Below the pieces are notes generated by a model. That model saw nothing but the letters and a program-made list of their open reading frames with translations. It was not told where the DNA came from and did not search any database. Shown in pieces: positions 42,979-51,662 of a stretch of 64,000 bases of DNA. Origin of the DNA: Amycolatopsis solani (lineage in GTDB: Bacteria > Actinomycetota > Actinomycetes > Mycobacteriales > Pseudonocardiaceae); NCBI RefSeq assembly GCF_033441515.1, contig NZ_JAWQJT010000002.1, positions 372,001-436,000 on the forward strand. Direction: 5' to 3'. The position numbers and the translations under genes are program-made. Each line of letters starts with the position of its first letter. The stretch's first letter is position 1.

Positions 42979-44094
42979 TCACCACCAAGTGGCCGTGCAC
43001 CCGCTCTTCGCGGCGGCATTGCCCTCGCACAGCTTGAACTCGACCGAGTCGTTCAGCTCCACCGTCACGTACGCCGCCGTGCCGCGCGGGACGCCCGCCG
43101 GTGGGATGTAGCGGACTCCGCTCGCCGTCCGCACGGCCAGTACCGCCGAATAGAACGGGCTGCTCGTGGTGGTCACGATCTTCGCCTTCGCGGCCCAGTT
43201 CCCGTCGAAGCGCTGGTACTTCGTCACGTAGGCGTTCGCGCCCGCCCGCGCGGTGGCGATGGTCTTGCTGCCCGTGTAGACCGGGCCGTCGCCGTTGGTG
43301 GTCAGGAACGGGCTCGTGGCGACGTTGTTGTTCGGGTGGTTCGCCAGCCACGTACCCGCGGCGGGGTCGGTGTTGAAGTAGTCGTCATTGTTGCAGTCGA
43401 CGCTGTCGTCTTCGACCGACTTGGGGCAGAGGTCCTGGAGCGGGTAGGTGTTCGGCTTGTCGTCATCGTCGTAGCACATGATGTCGGGGTCGTCCCAGCA
43501 GTGGCTGCCGGGCGTGCCGTGCGGTGCGTTCGGGCTGACAGCGCCGAGCGCGTGCAGCAGTTCGTGGCCCGCGGCGTTCCACTCCCAGCACCCGCTCCCG
43601 AGCATGGCCCAGGAGGGGCCGGTGGTGAAGGTGCCGTCGAAGGTGTTGCCGCAGTAGGCGCCGGTCTGGGCGAAGACGACGAACTTGCGGTCGGTGCTGT
43701 CGTACCCGCGCGCCTTCAGGCTGTCCGCGACCGCGCGGTCGTTGTTGATGTCGACGGGTGAGGGAAGGGCGACGTTCGCGACGTTGACCGAGCAGTCCGC
43801 GTTGAGGACGAAACGGACCCGGCGCGCGCCACCGGTCCGGATCGCGGAGGTGTCGACGGCGAAGCTGACCGACTTCGCCATGCTGTCGATCTTCGGCGCC
43901 ATTTCCGCGTAGCGGTCGGCGTCCGACGTGGAGCGCACGTAAATGGCCTGCACCCGCTTGGTGCCGCTGTCGTCGTAGCGGCAGGCGGCGGCCGCGCCGA
44001 CCGCGGCGGAGCCGGCCGTGGCGGTGAGCGGGGCGACTGATGCACCGGTCAACCCCAGTACAAGAACCGCGAAGATCTTCAGGAATCGCGACAT
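42979..44094 (-). CDS. Secreted metzincin-like zinc metalloprotease
   Basis: This 371-residue protein starts at ATG 44094. A signal peptide occupies about 1-30. The zinc helix is H177-E-L-L-H181-A-L-G184, followed by SPNAPHG, whose His192 may be the third ligand. A Met-turn-like DIMCYDD follows around residue 206. This HExxHxxG...PH...MCYDD layout recurs in actinomycete secreted proteases. Several Cys pairs suggest disulphides. It lies 4 bp downstream of the small Cys protein gene on the same strand, so the two are likely co-expressed. Confidence 0.82.
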   Translation of the reverse strand: MSRFLKIFAVLVLGLTGASVAPLTATAGSAAVGAAAACRYDDSGTKRVQAIYVRSTSDADRYAEMAPKIDSMAKSVSFAVDTSAIRTGGARRVRFVLNADCSVNVANVALPSPVDINNDRAVADSLKARGYDSTDRKFVVFAQTGAYCGNTFDGTFTTGPSWAMLGSGCWEWNAAGHELLHALGAVSPNAPHGTPGSHCWDDPDIMCYDDDDKPNTYPLQDLCPKSVEDDSVDCNNDDYFNTDPAAGTWLANHPNNNVATSPFLTTNGDGPVYTGSKTIATARAGANAYVTKYQRFDGNWAAKAKIVTTTSSPFYSAVLAVRTASGVRYIPPAGVPRGTAAYVTVELNDSVEFKLCEGNAAAKSGCTATWW

Positions 44095-44098
44095 GGCC

Positions 44099-44530
44099 TC
44101 AGGTCTCCCAGTAGTAGCTGTAGTCGAAAGTGGAGTAGTCACAGTCGAAAGGCGTGCCGCCGGCCCCTTCCTGGCGGCAAACCTCCATGGTCCCGACGAT
44201 CAGGTGCGGGACGTTGTCCCGTCGCACGCAGGAGTTGCCGGCACCGTCGGCGTCCTGGACCTTGAAGCTCTGCGACGAGTTGTAGACCCGGACGACGACC
44301 CGCTTGCCGTCGGCGAGCATGTCGCAGGCGTCGATGGACATGACGTTGCCGGGCTCGTTGACGTAGCCCTGGTAGAACCCCTTGCCGAACACCTTGCTGA
44401 CCGGGCCGGGCGTGCGCCCGACGACCTGGTAGCTCTTGCTGACGGGGTGCGCGGCCGCTTCGCCGGCCCAGACCACAGTGGGCCCGAGTGCGAGCAACGC
44501 GGCGAGTGCCGCTGTCCGAACAGGTTTCAT
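44099..44530 (-). CDS. Small secreted protein of unknown function
   Basis: This 143-residue protein has a clear Sec signal (MKPVRTAALAALLALG, cleavage near AAA-H). The mature part carries four Cys (DACDMLA, NSCVRRD, EVCRQEG, DCDYS), which could form two disulphides, and ends in aromatic residues (YSYYWET). I do not recognise it. It sits between two secreted enzymes with gaps of 4 and 9 bp. It may be an inhibitor or partner of one of them, by position only. Confidence 0.7.
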   Translation of the reverse strand: MKPVRTAALAALLALGPTVVWAGEAAAHPVSKSYQVVGRTPGPVSKVFGKGFYQGYVNEPGNVMSIDACDMLADGKRVVVRVYNSSQSFKVQDADGAGNSCVRRDNVPHLIVGTMEVCRQEGAGGTPFDCDYSTFDYSYYWET

Positions 44531-44539
44531 CAGTTTCCC

Positions 44540-45556
44540 CTATCGGTTGATGATCGGGCTGCCGTAGGTGTATCTCGGACCGAACGGCGGCTCGCCGTCG
44601 TTGTTCTCGTCCCAGTTCACCCAGCCGTCGAGGGACCAGGCGCCGGGTTTCGCGGGCATCGCGTAGTAGCAGGCGCGCAGGCCGTTCGCGGCCGCGTTGA
44701 TGTCGCCGCCGAGCCAGCACACAGCCTCCCGCTGCGTGATCGTGCCGATCTGGAGCTGCGGGTGGAGGCCGAAGCCGTCGAACTTCGCGCCGACCGTGAC
44801 CGAGCTGTCGTCGTCGGTTCCGGCGTACGGCCACCACTGCACGGCCATCCAGCCCCGGACGGTGTCGTCCGACGCCTCGTACCGCGCGCAGGAGAAGATG
44901 CGCGCTTCGACGTTCCGGAAGCCGGTCAGGCGGAACAGCGGCAGATCGCTGGTGTTGCAGTAGGTGGACGAGGTGCTGAAGGTCGTCGTTTCCGTGCCGT
45001 CGACCTCGGCGAACGATTCGTTCTTGGGATCGAAGTCGCCGTCGCCGTCACCGTATTTGTAGGCCTTCATGTGCGTGAAGTCGCCGAGCTTCCCGACGCG
45101 GTGGTTCATGTCGTCGTTCGTGCTGGCCTCTTCGTAGAGCCAGAACGTCCCGGCGGACTTGTCCTCCCACTTCTGGAACAGGACGGCGTGCCCGTCGTTA
45201 CCCGAGCCGTCCCACATCATGATGTCGCCGGGCTGCAGGTCGGATTTGGCGATCTCGGTCGAGATGTCGTCGAGGGTGTCGGTCGTGCGGCTCGTCGGCA
45301 GCCGCCACGCCATCGAAATGAAGCCCGAGCAGTCCGTCCGGTAGTGCACGCCCTCCACGTCGGTGGCGTCGTCCAGCTGGTTGTACGGAATCTGCCGCTG
45401 CCACCAGTCCTGCGCGCGCGAAATGATTTCGGCCCGGCTGATCCGCGTGCCCCGCGGCTCGGCGGCACCCGCCGGCCCGGCGGCGACGAGCATGGTCGTA
45501 CCCATGGTCACGGCGGCGAGCAAAGCCAGCAGCGACCGTTTCGGTGTGCTTTTCAT
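44540..45556 (-). CDS. Secreted NlpC/P60-like cysteine hydrolase with a C-terminal extension
   Basis: The 338-residue protein has a signal peptide (about 1-32). Residues 40-180 form an NlpC/P60/CHAP-like fold: Cys76 in YRTDCSGFISMAW, then the QPGDIMMWDG turn and His123 in NDGHAVLFQKW. These fit a papain-like peptidoglycan or amide hydrolase. The last 150 residues (FSCARYEASD, GWMAVQWWPY, VCWLGGDINAA) are an extra beta-rich secreted domain I cannot name. It is the first gene of a leftward three-gene secreted set. Confidence 0.8.
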   Translation of the reverse strand: MKSTPKRSLLALLAAVTMGTTMLVAAGPAGAAEPRGTRISRAEIISRAQDWWQRQIPYNQLDDATDVEGVHYRTDCSGFISMAWRLPTSRTTDTLDDISTEIAKSDLQPGDIMMWDGSGNDGHAVLFQKWEDKSAGTFWLYEEASTNDDMNHRVGKLGDFTHMKAYKYGDGDGDFDPKNESFAEVDGTETTTFSTSSTYCNTSDLPLFRLTGFRNVEARIFSCARYEASDDTVRGWMAVQWWPYAGTDDDSSVTVGAKFDGFGLHPQLQIGTITQREAVCWLGGDINAAANGLRACYYAMPAKPGAWSLDGWVNWDENNDGEPPFGPRYTYGSPIINR

Positions 45557-45607
45557 GCCGCCAGGGTGGCGGCCGGGCGTGGTTGGAACGTGGCTCGAAC
45601 GTGGGCG

Positions 45608-46537
45608 TCAGACGTCCAGGTCGACCAGGAACCGCTGGGCCGCGACGTCGCCGCACGGCTGCTCGACGGCCTCGGCGCCGCGCGCGGTGTCGTCGTTGTG
45701 GATGCCCACGCACCGGTCGGTGTGCGCCCGCCGGACGCGGTAGCCGTCGCCGAAGCGCTCGATCCGGAAGAGCTGCGCCTCATCGTGGATCCGGCAGTCC
45801 TCCTCCGGTTCGAGCATGTCCTTCGCCGGGCTCTCGGTCCGGATCGTCAAGCAGCCCATGCCCTTGTCCACCGGGTGTTCCCACTTGATCTGCGTGAGAT
45901 CGTCGCCGACGGGCTGGAGGAAGGTGCGCGGCCCGCCGGGTTCGGCGCACGGGAGCTGGGCCGCGATCGCCGACGTGTACCGGCCCGACCGGTCCCGCCC
46001 CTCGGTCAGGCACAACTCCGGGGTGCGCGCCGGCCGGATGCGGCTCCACGTCCCGGCGGAAGACATCGCCAGAATGTCCGGCAGTGGCTTCGGCGTCGGT
46101 TCGCTCCCCGCGCCGGGCGTGGCCGGATCGCCGGTCAGCGTGAGCACCAGCACGACGACCGCGCTCACCACCAGCACCGTGGCCGCGGCGGCCGCGAGCT
46201 TCGCCCGGCCGCCGGCTCGCGGTGCGGCGGGCGGGACTTCGGGAGCCGCGGTGTCGGTGGCTTCGCGGACAAGGCGTTCGTACGTGCCCATCCACTCCGG
46301 CAACCGGTCCTCGTCGCCGCACGCGCGCACGTACGCGGCCAGCAGTTCCGGACGCGGCAGCGTCGGCCGCCGGAGGAGATCGGCGACGGTGCTGCGGGCC
46401 AGCACGTCCCCGTTGGCCGTAGCCCGTTCCTCCAATTGCCGCAGGGTGAGTCCTGACCGTTCCTTCAACGCGCGCAAGGCTTCGACGAATTCGACCGAGT
46501 CGCGCGCGGAAGCGGGATTTCCGCGTTCAGTCTCCAC
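45608..46537 (-). CDS. Membrane XRE-type regulator with an outer ricin-like domain
   Basis: This 309-residue protein has an N-terminal helix-turn-helix at about 15-75 (EALRALKERSGLTLRQLEE; STVADLLRRPTLPRPELL). One strong membrane helix is at about 112-135. A Pro-rich stalk and a C-terminal domain at about 155-309 follow, with ricin-B-like repeats: GMGCLTIRTES, CVGIHNDDTARGAEAVEQPC and a Q-x-F ending. The DNA-binding part would be cytoplasmic and the lectin-like part outside, so it could sense a surface carbohydrate. It is the divergent neighbour of the SARP gene and lies just upstream of the secreted trio, its likely target. Confidence 0.82.
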   Translation of the reverse strand: METERGNPASARDSVEFVEALRALKERSGLTLRQLEERATANGDVLARSTVADLLRRPTLPRPELLAAYVRACGDEDRLPEWMGTYERLVREATDTAAPEVPPAAPRAGGRAKLAAAAATVLVVSAVVVLVLTLTGDPATPGAGSEPTPKPLPDILAMSSAGTWSRIRPARTPELCLTEGRDRSGRYTSAIAAQLPCAEPGGPRTFLQPVGDDLTQIKWEHPVDKGMGCLTIRTESPAKDMLEPEEDCRIHDEAQLFRIERFGDGYRVRRAHTDRCVGIHNDDTARGAEAVEQPCGDVAAQRFLVDLDV

Positions 46538-46580
46538 CGAACAGGCTTACCGGACGAAGCCGCGGCGAGGCAACAGAGTC

Positions 46581-46598
46581 TGTCCGGTCGTCCGGACA
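46581..46598. promoter_or_regulatory. TGTCCGG inverted repeat, possible operator
   Basis: TGTCCGG and CCGGACA form a perfect 7-bp inverted repeat with a 4-nt TCGT spacer, in the gap between the divergent XRE and SARP genes. A related shorter palindrome lies 45 bp to the right. It is a candidate binding site for the XRE regulator. Confidence 0.5.
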
Positions 46599-46642
46599 AC
46601 GCCCGGCGCGGCCACGCTGAACAGGCCGGACGCGCCCGGCGC

Positions 46643-46653
46643 TGTCCGGGACA
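46643..46653. promoter_or_regulatory. TGTCC-G-GGACA palindrome
   Basis: This palindrome of 5-bp arms around one base shares the TGTCC/GGACA ends of the element at 46581. Both lie in the divergent intergenic region, which suggests one regulator with two sites. Confidence 0.4.
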
Positions 46654-46749
46654 ACCGGCTCCTGTTGCCGTGCTCCCGGGGTCGCAGGAACGCTCGGAAC
46701 GGCCCCGGTGAACCGGGCGGGGCGGGATTGCGTGCCGGGGGAGGCCGTT

Positions 46750-48582
46750 GTGGAATTCGGGGTGCTGGGTCCGTTGGAAGTGCGCGACCGGGGCGCGGTC
46801 GTGGCGGTCGGCCCGCCGAGGATCCGGGCGGTGTGCGCGATCCTGCTCGTCCGTCCGGGTGATCTCGTGCCGGTGGAACAGTTCGTGGACGAGCTGTGGC
46901 CGCACCGGCCGCCGCCGGACGCGCGAGCGCTGGTGCGGGGTTATGTGTCGCGGTTGCGCCGTGCGCTGCGGTCCGGGCCGAGCGGCGCGGACCGGGTGGT
47001 GACGCGCAAACCCGGTTATCTGCTGCGGGTCGAGGAGGAGGAGCTGGACCTGCACCGGTTCGACCGGCTCGTCACCGCCGCGCGGACGGCCACGCGGGGC
47101 GGCGAACCCGGCCGGGGCGCGGAGTTGTTCCGCTGCGGGCACCGGCTCTGGCGCGGGGAGCCGTTCGCGGACGTGCCGCGGACGGGCGCCGTCGACGCCG
47201 CGGCGACCTGGCTGACCGAGTGGCGGCGGGGCACGCTCGAGGAGCGGTTCGAGGCCGCGCTGGTGGCCGGCCGGGACGCCGACGTCCGCACCGAGCTGGC
47301 CGAGTTCGTCGCCGCTAACCCGCTACGCGAACGGCCGGCCGGTCAGCTCATGCTGGCGCTGTACCGCTGCGGCCGCCGGGCCGACGCGCTCTCGCACTAC
47401 CGGCGGATCCACCGCGCGCTGGCCGACGAGCTGGGCGTCGAGCCGGGCGCCGAACTCCGTGAGCTGCACCGGCGCATCCTCGACGGCGACCCGTGCCTGC
47501 GCGCGACGGTGACCGCGTCCGCTCGCGCACCCCGGCAGCTCCCGCGCGACACGGGGACGCTCGTCGGCCGCGACGCCGAGCTCGCCGCGCTGCGCGCGAC
47601 GCTGCAGGCACGAGGTCCGGTGGTCGTCGTCCACGGCGCGCCCGGCGCGGGCAAGTCGGCACTGGCCGTGCGCGCGGCCCGCCGGCTGGCGGCGGCATTC
47701 CCCGACGGGCAGCTGTACGTGGACCTCGCCGGCCCCGCACCGCTGCCGGTCGAGGAAGCACTGCACCGCCTGCTCCGTGGCCTGGGCGTCGCGCAGGTCC
47801 CGCCCGACCCCGGGGAGGCGGTCGCGCTGTTCCGCACGGTGGCCGCCGACCGACGGCTGCTGGTGCTGCTGGACAACGCCGTCACCGCGGCGCAGGTCCG
47901 ACCGCTGCTGCCCGGCGGCCCCGGCAGCGCGGTGCTGGTGACGAGCCGAAGCCGGCTGGCCGCCCTCGACGGCGCCACGCAGCAGCCGCTGGGCGGCCTT
48001 TCCCCGGACGCGGCCGTCGCGATGCTCGCGGACCTGGTCGCCGGCAACCGCGTCCCGGTGGACCCGCGCGCGGCCCGGTCCGTCGCGGCGCTGTGCGACC
48101 ACCTGCCACTCGCCCTGCGCGCCGCGGCGGCGAGGCTGAACGCCCGGCCGGGCTGGACCGTGCGGTGCCTGCTCTCCCGGCTCGGCGACGAACGGCACCG
48201 GCTGACCGAACTGACCGTGGGCGACCTCGGCCCGCGGGCGAGTTACCGGGCAGGCTACGCCGTGTTGAGCGGCAGCGACGACCCGGCGGACCGGGCCGCG
48301 GCGCGGGCGTTGTGCGTGTTCGGGTCGCTGCCGGCGGCCGAGCTCGACCTCGACGATGCCGCGGCGGCCTTGGGGCTTTCCCCCGCCGGCACCGAGCGGG
48401 TGGTGGAACGGCTCCTGGACGCGCACTGGGTCGAAGAGAGGACACCGGGCCGGTTCACGGTGCCGGGGCTGGTGCGGTTGTTCGCCCGCGAGCAGGGGCG
48501 GGCGGTGCTTCCGCCGGGCGAGCGGCTCCGGGAGCGCGCCGCCCGGCGGCCCGGCCCGGCACCGGACCGCCGGACGGCGTGA
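46750..48582 (+). CDS. SARP transcriptional regulator with NB-ARC domain
   Basis: I chose GTG 46750 because GGGGAG lies 7 bp upstream and the product then starts MEFGVLGPLEV, the typical SARP start; an in-frame GTG also occurs at 46708. The protein has 610 residues. Order: winged helix about 1-90 (LVRGYVSRLRRALR), activator domain about 95-240, NB-ARC about 265-540 (Walker A HGAPGAGKSALA; LLVLLDNAVTAAQVRPLLPG). It ends without TPRs, shorter than AfsR. It is divergent from the XRE regulator. Its targets are not evident. Confidence 0.88.
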   Translation: MEFGVLGPLEVRDRGAVVAVGPPRIRAVCAILLVRPGDLVPVEQFVDELWPHRPPPDARALVRGYVSRLRRALRSGPSGADRVVTRKPGYLLRVEEEELDLHRFDRLVTAARTATRGGEPGRGAELFRCGHRLWRGEPFADVPRTGAVDAAATWLTEWRRGTLEERFEAALVAGRDADVRTELAEFVAANPLRERPAGQLMLALYRCGRRADALSHYRRIHRALADELGVEPGAELRELHRRILDGDPCLRATVTASARAPRQLPRDTGTLVGRDAELAALRATLQARGPVVVVHGAPGAGKSALAVRAARRLAAAFPDGQLYVDLAGPAPLPVEEALHRLLRGLGVAQVPPDPGEAVALFRTVAADRRLLVLLDNAVTAAQVRPLLPGGPGSAVLVTSRSRLAALDGATQQPLGGLSPDAAVAMLADLVAGNRVPVDPRAARSVAALCDHLPLALRAAAARLNARPGWTVRCLLSRLGDERHRLTELTVGDLGPRASYRAGYAVLSGSDDPADRAAARALCVFGSLPAAELDLDDAAAALGLSPAGTERVVERLLDAHWVEERTPGRFTVPGLVRLFAREQGRAVLPPGERLRERAARRPGPAPDRRTA

Positions 48583-48621
48583 ACCGCATCCGCCGGACCC
48601 GGCCTTCGATCTTCAAATGTG

Positions 48622-48639
48622 GTCGAATCCGCATTCGAC
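48622..48639. repeat. GTCGAAT-CCGC-ATTCGAC inverted repeat
   Basis: A perfect 7-bp inverted repeat with a 4-nt loop lies 40 bp after the SARP stop, between convergent genes. It is a possible weak terminator or protein site. Confidence 0.4.
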
Positions 48640-48737
48640 GCGGATCCACGGTTTCCGATCCCGGTGCGGCGTGCGGGAGGCCGCCGACAGCACCGGAGCA
48701 GTGCTCGATCCATGGCGATCGGCGGCATCCGGGCGCG

Positions 48738-51662
48738 CTACGGCGTTGCCCGGCGGCGGGTCCGGTACTCGTCGGAGATCAGGAACCCGGTCTGGATCTC
48801 TTGGAACGGGGTACCCGTTGCCATGGCACCGACCCAGGCCGCGAGCCCGTCCGGGTCCGGTGCTCGGCCGAGGAACGATTGGTACAGGCCGGTGATCTCC
48901 CGCGTGCAGTATTCGTCGGACATCAGGAACCCGAGGATCACGTTGGCGGTGGGTGTGCCGGCGGCCAGGCGACCCACCCAGTACTGCTTGCCCGCGGGGT
49001 CCGACGCCCGAGCGAGCAGCCTGACGTAGAGTGCCTCGACGAAGTTGTCCGGCGGTGTGTTGTTTGTTTTGAATTCGGGGCTGTCCAGGAATCCGACGAT
49101 CACCGCGTGCCGGGGCGTTCCTGCCCGCAGCTGGTCGACCCAGTGGCGGTGGCCCTGCGGGTCGGGCACCCGGTCGAGGAACTTGGCGTAGAACGACGTG
49201 ACAAGCGCGGCGTCGTACTCTTCGGATCTCAGGAACCCCGTCACCACGGCCGACGGGGACGTGCCGGTCAGCCGGGCGACGACCCAGTAGTCGAGTCCGC
49301 CGGGCTGATCCGGTTCCCGGGAGAGCAAGTTCTCGTAGAGGCCTGTGACCCACCGCACCTCACCGATTACGTCGAAGGTGGGCGACACCGATCGCATGGC
49401 GAGGTTGTTGTCGAGCGGCACCAAGCGCCGCACCGGAAGAACGCCGCTCACCGTGTCCGCGTTGCTCGGGTCACCCGGTGCGGAGGCACTGGCGAGCAGC
49501 CGCTCGTCGCCTGCGGTGCGGGGTGTCCAGGCGAACGGACCGACCACGGCGTCTCCGTTCGGTGCCAGGGGGGTCGGGACACTCGACCGGGCGGTCGTGG
49601 TCGCGATCCAGCCGGTCGGCCAGGCGAGGCCGGCCGCCGGGTCGGCTTGGAACAGTTCGACGCCGACATCGGTAGCGGCCTGCGTGCCCCGGTTCTTCAC
49701 CCGGACGTACGTGTAGTTCGTCCAGCCGACGGTCGGCTCCTGGTGCGCGGTTCCGCCGTCGGGGGCGCGGCGGTTCCAGATGTCGGGGCAGGCGAAGAGG
49801 TTGTCCTGGTACGGCAGGTAGGCCCCGGCTCGCCCGTCGTCGATGTACACGTCGACCGCGGGCGGCGCTCCCGGCTGGGTGACCGGCCTCGGGGCCCCGG
49901 CAGGCTGGTACAGCCCCTGACGCTCGAAACTCCAGCGAAGCGCCTTGTGCCAGGCACCGCCGCGGTGCCCTTCGAAGTCGGCCGTACTGACGTCGGCGTC
50001 AATCAGGGCGGATACGTATACCCGCGGGTCGTTGGTCGTGACGGTCAGCGCTCCGATCGCTTTGACGATCAGGAAGGCGAGATAACGCGCGGCGAATCGC
50101 TTGATCGTGACGTCCGCGTCGTCACCGCCTGCGCTGCGGTAGACCCGGAACAGCGTCGTCGAGAGGATCTGTTCACTGCCGTATTGCCTGTCGTCACGGT
50201 TCCCGCCCCAAGCGAAACCCGCGGCCAGGGCACGATCGTGCCGACGGTCCAGCCCGATGTAAGGGAAAGTCGCGAACCGGTCCGGTGCCTGCGAACTCGG
50301 ATCGTGGAGGATGGCCGCCAGCGCGTCACCGGCGCTGTGGCACCACCCGAAGTTGGGCGAGCCGACGTGGTCCCAGAGGAGCGCGTGCCCGAATTCGTGG
50401 AGCACGACCCGCGCGTCGGCGGCGATGCCGACCGAGCAGCCCGCCGTCGCCAGGCCGTTGCGGAACCTTCCCATCCCGGTGCCGGACGGGTTCCCCGCCG
50501 CTTGTGCGTTTACCGACGTGCCGAAACCTTGATGGTCGACCGGGACGGGAAAGGCGGTGCCGTCGAAGTAGCTCTTGATGTCGAAGCCCATGCTTTCCAG
50601 CAGGCGGTAGGCGCCGTCGTAGTGGTAGTACGCATTGACGGCGGCGAAGTCGTTGGTGACTGCCGAATAGCAGAACGAGAAGGGGTCGGTGGTGGTCGGT
50701 GCCGCCACGGCCGGCGCATCGGTGTCGGTGAGCGCCACGTAGGTTCCCCGCAGTGCCTGCACGCCTGATGCCGGTGGGTCGAGACCTGGCAGCGCCACGG
50801 TTGCGCGCAGCGGATCGAGCGTCGCGGCCGGGGAACACCCAGTGAGCGCGACCCCGGACGCGCTGACCGGATCCGTGACGAACACGCACCCGGTGGCGGA
50901 CGCGGCGAGCGCTCGGAGGTACAGCACCGTGCTCGTCCCGGGTTCGACGAAAGCCCGCCAGTGCAGCTCTTCCCATCCCGGTAGGGGCAAGCTGAAGAGC
51001 ACCTCGTGGACGACGTAGTGGCGCTTGGCCACGATCGTGGGCGGCACGGTCGGCAAGGGCAGCGTCGGCGGTCCGCCGTCGAGGCCCGGTTCCCCGCCGG
51101 CGGTGGAGTCCGACCGGTCTTCGGGCACGTACCGGTAGACGAGTAGCCGGGTTCCGTTGATCGAGAGCCGGCCGGCGGTTTCCTCGTCCAGACCCAGCGC
51201 GCGGGAGACCGTTTTGCGGTCGCCCCAGTCGGCCGGTGAGTCGCCGGCAGGCAGTACGGCATCGAGATCGTAGTGGAGCACGCTGTCTGAACTTGCTACG
51301 CGCAGGGGTTCGCCGTACAACCGGACTTCGAGAGCTGCCTGCCACACCGGCAACCCCAGGAAGGTCTGGGCGTAGGAGACGACCGTCATGTCCAGGGCGG
51401 CCTTCTCTTCGCTGAAGGTCAGTCGCGGCCCCTCTTCCGCCGGCTCGGCGAGAGCCGTGCGCTGCAGGTCCGCGATCTCGTCCGGGGTTATGTCGTACAA
51501 GTCGGCCACCTGCCGCACGTATTCGTCGGCGAGTTCGCGCGCGGAGGGCGCGCCCAGCCGGGCGGCTCCCGCAGTGAACGGTTCTGCACGGTGCTGGAGA
51601 ACTCGGACGTGCCCTTCCTCGTCACGTTCGGTGTGGACGTCGGGAGAATCGTCGAATGCCAT
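48738..51662 (-). CDS. Gluzincin-like metalloprotease with C-terminal DUF4214 repeats
   Basis: I chose ATG 51662, with GGAGG 8 bp upstream; the protein has 974 residues. No signal peptide is visible, since the N-terminus is acidic. Residues about 60-260 look like an FTP/PepSY-type pro-region (FLGLPVWQAALEVRLYGEPL). The catalytic helix is VVLHEFGHALLWDH, with the third ligand unclear (HSAGDALAAIL follows), as in M36/fungalysin-like enzymes. A Pro-rich beta domain follows at about 590-740. Four DUF4214-like repeats of about 50 residues then end the protein (YENLLSREPD...; YAKFLDRVPDPQG; YVRLLARASDPAG; YQSFLGRAPDPDG). DUF4214 often occurs in surface or exported proteins. How it leaves the cell is unclear. 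Confidence 0.82.
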   Translation of the reverse strand: MAFDDSPDVHTERDEEGHVRVLQHRAEPFTAGAARLGAPSARELADEYVRQVADLYDITPDEIADLQRTALAEPAEEGPRLTFSEEKAALDMTVVSYAQTFLGLPVWQAALEVRLYGEPLRVASSDSVLHYDLDAVLPAGDSPADWGDRKTVSRALGLDEETAGRLSINGTRLLVYRYVPEDRSDSTAGGEPGLDGGPPTLPLPTVPPTIVAKRHYVVHEVLFSLPLPGWEELHWRAFVEPGTSTVLYLRALAASATGCVFVTDPVSASGVALTGCSPAATLDPLRATVALPGLDPPASGVQALRGTYVALTDTDAPAVAAPTTTDPFSFCYSAVTNDFAAVNAYYHYDGAYRLLESMGFDIKSYFDGTAFPVPVDHQGFGTSVNAQAAGNPSGTGMGRFRNGLATAGCSVGIAADARVVLHEFGHALLWDHVGSPNFGWCHSAGDALAAILHDPSSQAPDRFATFPYIGLDRRHDRALAAGFAWGGNRDDRQYGSEQILSTTLFRVYRSAGGDDADVTIKRFAARYLAFLIVKAIGALTVTTNDPRVYVSALIDADVSTADFEGHRGGAWHKALRWSFERQGLYQPAGAPRPVTQPGAPPAVDVYIDDGRAGAYLPYQDNLFACPDIWNRRAPDGGTAHQEPTVGWTNYTYVRVKNRGTQAATDVGVELFQADPAAGLAWPTGWIATTTARSSVPTPLAPNGDAVVGPFAWTPRTAGDERLLASASAPGDPSNADTVSGVLPVRRLVPLDNNLAMRSVSPTFDVIGEVRWVTGLYENLLSREPDQPGGLDYWVVARLTGTSPSAVVTGFLRSEEYDAALVTSFYAKFLDRVPDPQGHRHWVDQLRAGTPRHAVIVGFLDSPEFKTNNTPPDNFVEALYVRLLARASDPAGKQYWVGRLAAGTPTANVILGFLMSDEYCTREITGLYQSFLGRAPDPDGLAAWVGAMATGTPFQEIQTGFLISDEYRTRRRATP

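Noticed and set aside
48738..51662. Classical secreted fungalysin (M36)
   Set aside because: HEFGH is present, but the usual EGWSD-type third-ligand motif and a signal peptide are not, so only a gluzincin-like call is made.
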